This document shows, piece by piece, positions 60,053 through 64,000 of a DNA stretch of 64,000 nucleotides; the stretch's first letter is position 1, and each line of letters begins with the position of its first letter. The notes under the pieces are model-generated. The model searched no databases. It was not told the DNA's origin and worked only from the letters and a program-made list of their open reading frames with translations. The stretch covers positions 1,736,001 through 1,800,000 of the forward strand of contig CAWFGX010000001.1 of NCBI GenBank assembly GCA_963815375.1, given 5' to 3'. This stretch comes from JASHPR01 sp963815375 (GTDB lineage: Bacteria > Actinomycetota > Actinomycetes > Streptosporangiales > Streptosporangiaceae). A program made the translations under genes and the position numbers.

Positions 60053-60721
60053 ATGGGCCAGACGCTGCCGCTGTTCCCGCTGGGAACCGTGCTGTTCCCC
60101 GGCCTGGTGCTGCCGCTGCACATCTTCGAGGAGCGGTACCGGCAGCTCGTTCGCGACCTGCAGGAGGAGCCCGAGCCGCGCTGTTTCGGGGTGCTCGCGA
60201 TCCGCGCGGGCCGCGAGACCGGTGCCGATGGGGCAAAGGCGCTGTATGAGATCGGCTGTACCGCCACAGTGCGTCATATTTCAGAACGAGACGACGGCCG
60301 CTTCGATCTGGTCACAGTCGGTACTGACCGGTTCCGGCTGATAACCGCCGACCGGTCAGGCACGTACCTGCGCGGCCAGGTTGAGGTGCTCGACGAGCCC
60401 ACCGGCAGCCGAAGCGCCGCGAAAGGTCAGGCAGATGCGGTGCGGCTGGCGTTCCGGACCTATATCGACACGCTGGCCGAGACAGGCGCAGCACGGGTCA
60501 GGGTCCCTGAACCGCCGCGCGACCCGGTCCCGCTGTCCTACCTGGTCGCCGCCTGCGTTATCGCCGACCTGCCGGTCCGGCAGGCTCTGCTGGAAGAGCC
60601 GGACGCGGTGCGGCGCCTGGCCGCAGAGCACACACTGCTGACCCGCGAGACCGCGATGCTGCGCTCGCTCACCGCCGCGCCAGCGCCCGACCTGCGCTAC
60701 CGCCCCTACAGCCAGAACTAG
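60053..60721 (+). CDS. Lon-protease substrate-binding (LonSB) domain protein
   Basis: The 222-residue protein begins TLPLFPLGTVLFPGLVLPLHIFEERYRQLVRDL, the Lon N-domain signature. CFGVLAIRAGRETGADG, EIGCTATVRHISERDDGRFDLVTVGTDRFRL and the helical bundle end complete it. No ATPase or protease part is present, as in many actinobacterial stand-alone members. Its stop overlaps that of the convergent XRE gene by 4 bp. Confidence 0.92.
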   Translation: MGQTLPLFPLGTVLFPGLVLPLHIFEERYRQLVRDLQEEPEPRCFGVLAIRAGRETGADGAKALYEIGCTATVRHISERDDGRFDLVTVGTDRFRLITADRSGTYLRGQVEVLDEPTGSRSAAKGQADAVRLAFRTYIDTLAETGAARVRVPEPPRDPVPLSYLVAACVIADLPVRQALLEEPDAVRRLAAEHTLLTRETAMLRSLTAAPAPDLRYRPYSQN

Positions 60722-61653
60722 CCGAACCGGCTGTCACCCGGGCCCGCGGGCGGGGCCGCCGCGAGAACCGCTGGCGATGCTCCGCCCGGCGGCGCCTCGC
60801 CGGTGCCTGCCAGCAGCGACCTGACCCGCGCCAGGCTTGTGCTGCTCGCTGGCACCTGGATGACCATGATCAGGCCGGGCTGGTCGACCAGACGGAGCTG
60901 GAACATCTCCAGCTGGATCAGCCCTGCCTCCGGGTGACTGACGGCGACTGTCACCGGCCGGAAGGAGCGGACTGGATACTCTGCCCACCAGTCCCGGAAC
61001 TGCGGGCTTGCCTCGGTCAGGGCCGCAACCAGCTCTGCGAACCGCGGGTCGCCGGCGCGCCGTCCCGCTGCGGCGCGGAACTGGCTGAGCACGGCTCGCG
61101 CGGCCGGCTCCCAGCGAGCCATGCGGGCGCGGTTGCCTGGATCGGTGAACATCATCCAGAGCATGTTGCGCCGGGGCGCAGCCAGGGTGCTGGGATCGTG
61201 CCTGACCCGGGTGTACGGCTCGTTCCATACCAGGTAGTCGAAGTGCTCGTCATAGACCGAGGCCGGGCTGGGTGCGGCAGCATCGACCAGGAGCTGAAGC
61301 CGCGGCAGCATGTCACTGGCTGCAACCAGGGGCGCAGGCGGCGGCAGGCCCGCCAGTTCGCGCAGGTGGCGGTGCTGGTCGGCGTTGAGCAGCAGCGCCC
61401 GGGCGAGCGCGTCGATGACCTGGGTGGAAGCGGAGATGTCCCGGCCCTGCTCCAGCCAGGTGTACCAGGTGACGCCGACCCCGGAAAGCTGGGCGATTTC
61501 CTCGCGGCGCAGCCCTGGAGTCCGGCGCCGGCCGGACGCGCTGCCTTCAGGCAGTTCGACGTCAGCGGGAGTCAGCCGGGCCCGGCACGCGCGCAGGAAC
61601 GCAGCCAGTTCCCTGCGCCGGGTTTGCTGCGCGTGCGGCTCGCTGCTGGTCAA
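60718..61653 (-). CDS. XRE-family regulator with MmyB-like ligand domain
   Basis: The helix-turn-helix is RRELAAFLRACRARLTPADVELPEG, then RRTPGLRREEIAQLSGVGVTWYTWLEQGRDISAS, typical of this actinobacterial family. The C-terminal MmyB-like PAS-related domain holds FDYLVWNEPYTRVRHDPSTL, NMLWMMFTDPGNRARMARWE and RSFRPVTVAVSHPEAGLIQLEMFQLRLVDQPGLIMVIQVP. Members often control an adjacent oxidoreductase; here the divergent neighbour is a cupin gene. Confidence 0.93.
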   Translation of the reverse strand: MTSSEPHAQQTRRRELAAFLRACRARLTPADVELPEGSASGRRRTPGLRREEIAQLSGVGVTWYTWLEQGRDISASTQVIDALARALLLNADQHRHLRELAGLPPPAPLVAASDMLPRLQLLVDAAAPSPASVYDEHFDYLVWNEPYTRVRHDPSTLAAPRRNMLWMMFTDPGNRARMARWEPAARAVLSQFRAAAGRRAGDPRFAELVAALTEASPQFRDWWAEYPVRSFRPVTVAVSHPEAGLIQLEMFQLRLVDQPGLIMVIQVPASSTSLARVRSLLAGTGEAPPGGASPAVLAAAPPAGPGDSRFG

Positions 61654-61807
61654 GCTGGCGTCCTCGCCGGTCCGGGCGGTGCCCGGCCGTGCCTGGCACG
61701 ATTACTACCAGGATAGATACCAGTATGAGCCTCTAGCCTGTTAACCCGGGACGGCGCTGGAAAGCAGAAGCACCGGCGGTCATGCTGCCGGAGACAAGGG
61801 AGATGAC

Positions 61808-62323
61808 ATGACCGACGGGCTGATGCTGTCGCCGGGTACAGGACGTATGGTCCGCGGAGCCGGCATGACCCTCAAGGTAGGTGCCGGCCAGTCCACCGCG
61901 TGGTCAGCGTTCGAGGCTGAGGTCACACCAGGCTTCGACGTCGGCGCGCACGTGCACCGGGAAGCCGAGGAGTTCTTCTACATTCTCGACGGTGAGCTCG
62001 ATTTGCTGGCTTTCGAGCCTCAGGTCAGGACCCCGGACGGCTGGCGCAGCTGGCGGTCGGCGTCCGGGACCCAGGTGATGCGCGGCGGGCCGGGCTCGGC
62101 GATGTTCGTGCCAGCCGGATGTCCTCATGCCTTCGCCAACCCCGGGACCGCCCCGGCCCGCATGCTGTTCCTGGTCTCCCCGCCGGGCCACGAGCACTAC
62201 CTGGATGAGATCGGCGAGATCATCGCCCAGGGCGGGCCGCCCGACCCGGCGGTGATCGCCAGCATCCGGGCCACGCACGACATCGAGCAGCTCACCCCGA
62301 TGACTGTCGGTCCGCCGCGCTAG
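61808..62323 (+). CDS. Cupin-domain protein
   Basis: A single cupin of 171 residues. Metal-binding motif 1 is DVGAHVHREAEEFFYILDGELDLL and motif 2 is GSAMFVPAGCPHAFANPGTAPARMLFLVSPPG. The C-terminal helix (LDEIGEIIAQGGPPDPAVIASIRATHDIEQL) is typical of quercetin-2,3-dioxygenase-like cupins. It is divergent from the XRE gene (154 bp between) and probably under its control. The substrate is unknown. GGGAGATGAC precedes the ATG. Confidence 0.9.
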   Translation: MTDGLMLSPGTGRMVRGAGMTLKVGAGQSTAWSAFEAEVTPGFDVGAHVHREAEEFFYILDGELDLLAFEPQVRTPDGWRSWRSASGTQVMRGGPGSAMFVPAGCPHAFANPGTAPARMLFLVSPPGHEHYLDEIGEIIAQGGPPDPAVIASIRATHDIEQLTPMTVGPPR

Positions 62324-62373
62324 CCGGTCAGTGCTTGCTGGAGCGCGCGTCGGGCCAGCCGCTGCGCGGCCGT

Positions 62374-63543
62374 TCAGGGCTGGCCGGGCGAGTCGTCGGC
62401 GAGCTCGGCCAGCACGGCGGCGGTGTGCTGGCCATGCGCCGGGACTGGGCCGAGGGCCGGGGTGAAGCCGCTGTGGCGGACCGGCGGCCGCAGCACGTCG
62501 GCTTGCCCGTCGCCCGCAGCGATCGACGTCCACTGGCTGGCGAGCTGAGGGTGAGCCGATGCGTTCTCGACGCTGTTCACCGAGGCGTAGGCGATCTGCG
62601 CGCGCTCGAGGCGGGCCAGCAGGTCGGCGGTTGTCAGGCGGGCGACGACCGCGCTCACCCGGCGCTCGACCTCGTCCCGGTGGCGGACGCGGCCCTCGTT
62701 GCCCGCCAGGCGGGAGTCCTCGGCCATGTCGGGGGTTTCGAGAGCGTCACGGCAGAGACGGTCCCACTCGCCCTCGTTCTGAATGCCTATAAGAATTTCG
62801 TCGCCGCCGGCGGTCACGTATCCGCCGTACGGGACGATCGTCGCGTGCCGGGCGCCGGTGCGCGCGGGCGCTCGGCCGGTCAGCCTGGTCAGCTGCAGGG
62901 GGTGCGACATCCACTCGGCCAGCGCCCCGAACAGGGACAGCTCCACGGTGCCGCCACGGCCGGTCCGCTCGCGCTGCAGCAATGCGGCGAGGATGCCGCT
63001 GTAGGCGTACATCCCGCCGGCGATGTCGGCGATGCTGATGCCCGCCTTGGCGGGCGCGTCCGCAGAACCGGTCACCGCGAGCACGCCAGCCTCGGCCTGA
63101 ACGAGCAGGTCGTAGGCTTTGCGGTCAGACAAAGGGCCCTGGTCGCCGTAGCCGGTGAGCTGACAGGCGACCAGCCGGGGATTCCTGCTCACCAGGCGGC
63201 CGGGCTCCAGGCCCAGGCGGCGGACGGCCGCGGGAGCGAGGTTGCAGACGAAGACGTCCGCGCGGCCGATCAGAGCCTCCAGCGCCTGCCGCCCGGCGCT
63301 GGTCTTCAGGTCGAGGACGACCGACTCCTTGGAGCGGTTCAGCCAGACGAACCAGCTCGACATGCCAGCCCCAGCGGCGCTGTCGTAGTCGCGGGCGAAG
63401 TCTCCGCGCCCCGGGCGCTCGATCTTGATGATCCGCGCGCCGAGGTCGGCTAGTTGCCGCGTGGCGAACGGGGCGGCGACGGCCTGCTCGAGTGTCACCA
63501 CGAGCACCCCGTCGAGTGGGCGTGGCTCGTCGTTGATCTGCAC
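62374..63543 (-). CDS. CaiB/BaiF family III CoA-transferase
   Basis: The 389-residue enzyme opens PLDGVLVVTLEQAVAAPFATRQLADLGARIIKIERPGRGDFARDYD (a family signature). SSWFVWLNRSKESVVLDLKTSAGRQALEALIGRADVFVCNLAPAAVRRLGLE and GYGDQGPLSDRKAYDLLVQAEAGVLAVTGS follow; the catalytic Asp lies in YDLLVQAEAG. It moves CoA between carboxylic acids. It is divergent from an acyl-CoA dehydrogenase gene (27 bp apart), which suggests a shared acyl-CoA degradation pathway. Confidence 0.93.
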   Translation of the reverse strand: MQINDEPRPLDGVLVVTLEQAVAAPFATRQLADLGARIIKIERPGRGDFARDYDSAAGAGMSSWFVWLNRSKESVVLDLKTSAGRQALEALIGRADVFVCNLAPAAVRRLGLEPGRLVSRNPRLVACQLTGYGDQGPLSDRKAYDLLVQAEAGVLAVTGSADAPAKAGISIADIAGGMYAYSGILAALLQRERTGRGGTVELSLFGALAEWMSHPLQLTRLTGRAPARTGARHATIVPYGGYVTAGGDEILIGIQNEGEWDRLCRDALETPDMAEDSRLAGNEGRVRHRDEVERRVSAVVARLTTADLLARLERAQIAYASVNSVENASAHPQLASQWTSIAAGDGQADVLRPPVRHSGFTPALGPVPAHGQHTAAVLAELADDSPGQP

Positions 63544-63570
63544 TGCAGCTCAGAGTAGCGTCGGGCGCTG

Positions 63571-64000
63571 ATGGCAGCGCCGGAGATCGCCGACCTGGAC
63601 CCCGACGAGCGGGACATCGTCGCTGTGGTGCGCGACTGGGTCGACCGCAGCGTGCGCCCGGTAGCCCGCGACCTCGAGCACTCGGGAACCTACCCGGGCG
63701 AGCTCATCGAGGACATGAAGCGCCTGGGCGTGTTCGGGCTCGCGGTTCCCGCGAAGTACGGCGGCTCTGGCGTCTCGGTTCCGTGCTTCGCCCTGGTCAC
63801 CGAGGAACTGGCGCGGGGCTGGATGAGCCTGGCCGGCGCGATGGGCGGGCACAGTGTGGTGGCGCGGCTGATCGCGGTGTTCGGAACCGACGCGCAGAAG
63901 GACGCGTGGCTGCCCCGGATGGCCTCCGGCCAGGCCCGCGCGGCCATGGCGCTGACCGAGCCCGGCGGCGGGTCGGACCTGCAGGCGATCACCACCAGGG
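63571..64000 (+). CDS. Acyl-CoA dehydrogenase, N-terminal part
   Basis: The first 143 residues are in the window. AAPEIADLDPDERDIVAVVRDWVDRSVRPVARDLEHSGTYPGELIEDMKRLGVFGLAVPAKYGG is the helical N-terminal domain. AMALTEPGGGSDLQAITT is the start of the FAD-binding middle domain. The catalytic Glu and C-terminal domain lie beyond the edge. It shares an intergenic region of 27 bp with the CoA-transferase gene and probably acts with it on an acyl-CoA. Confidence 0.9.
   Translation, partial: MAAPEIADLDPDERDIVAVVRDWVDRSVRPVARDLEHSGTYPGELIEDMKRLGVFGLAVPAKYGGSGVSVPCFALVTEELARGWMSLAGAMGGHSVVARLIAVFGTDAQKDAWLPRMASGQARAAMALTEPGGGSDLQAITTR

Overview
The window is high-GC actinobacterial DNA, probably from a filamentous actinomycete. 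The evidence is GC-rich third codon positions, frequent GTG/TTG starts, the aroA-rsgA-hisN order, a galU-glp(moeA)-moaC-mog-GNAT-sepX division/molybdopterin cluster, an actinobacterial-type ino1, DUF1707 and GT-C membrane mannosyltransferase-like proteins. I cannot assign a genus. There are about 70 real genes, two tRNAs, one intact IS630 element and many gene relics.

Layout. 1-6.6 kb: SRAP (HMCES/YedK) end, aroA with a repetitive insertion, rsgA, a BKACE enzyme, hisN, a CBS protein and an SDR. 6.7-12.3 kb: a DUF3592-like protein, a secreted CHAP/ricin-lectin hydrolase and a two-gene GT-C operon. 12.6-20.1 kb: HEAT, DinB/pentapeptide, cysteine hydrolase, GyrI-like and three GNAT genes, a secreted SGNH hydrolase and the IS630 copy. 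20.1-22.6 kb: a scar zone (HAD stub, frameshifted DUF899 gene, Lsr2-like relic), then ino1 behind a perfect palindrome. 22.6-29.4 kb: a tandem accretion of integrative-element remnants. Repeated copies of the 3' half of a tRNA-Arg(CCU) lie upstream of the intact tRNA at 29.4 kb; several are preceded by integrase 3' tails, and they enclose small cargo genes. 29.6-37.4 kb: mtnP, an FmdB protein and a 5-FTHF cyclo-ligase face galU-glp-moaC-mog-GNAT, DUF1707, sepX and tRNA-Ala. 37.5-42.6 kb: small ORFs, transposase and endonuclease relics, NUDIX, and an HxlR-MFS pair with a clear operator. 42.8-52.2 kb: four dimeric alpha/beta-barrel proteins (two YCII, two GYD) among an ECF sigma factor, ArsR, DUF4331, an aldo/keto reductase lacking two catalytic residues, and TetR. 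52.3-57 kb: a large acyltransferase-SGNH protein and a large GT-C protein, probably cell-envelope polysaccharide genes. 57.1-64 kb: a hypothetical protein, a second aldo/keto reductase, a repeat-rich EcsC-like protein, a Lon-N protein, XRE, cupin, CoA transferase and the start of an acyl-CoA dehydrogenase.

The points most worth following are the tRNA-Arg accretion array with cargo, the expanding hexapeptide in aroA, the YCII/GYD cluster, the altered aldo/keto reductase, and at least seven genes each broken by one indel. The last point includes glp/moeA, so real decay must be separated from consensus error.
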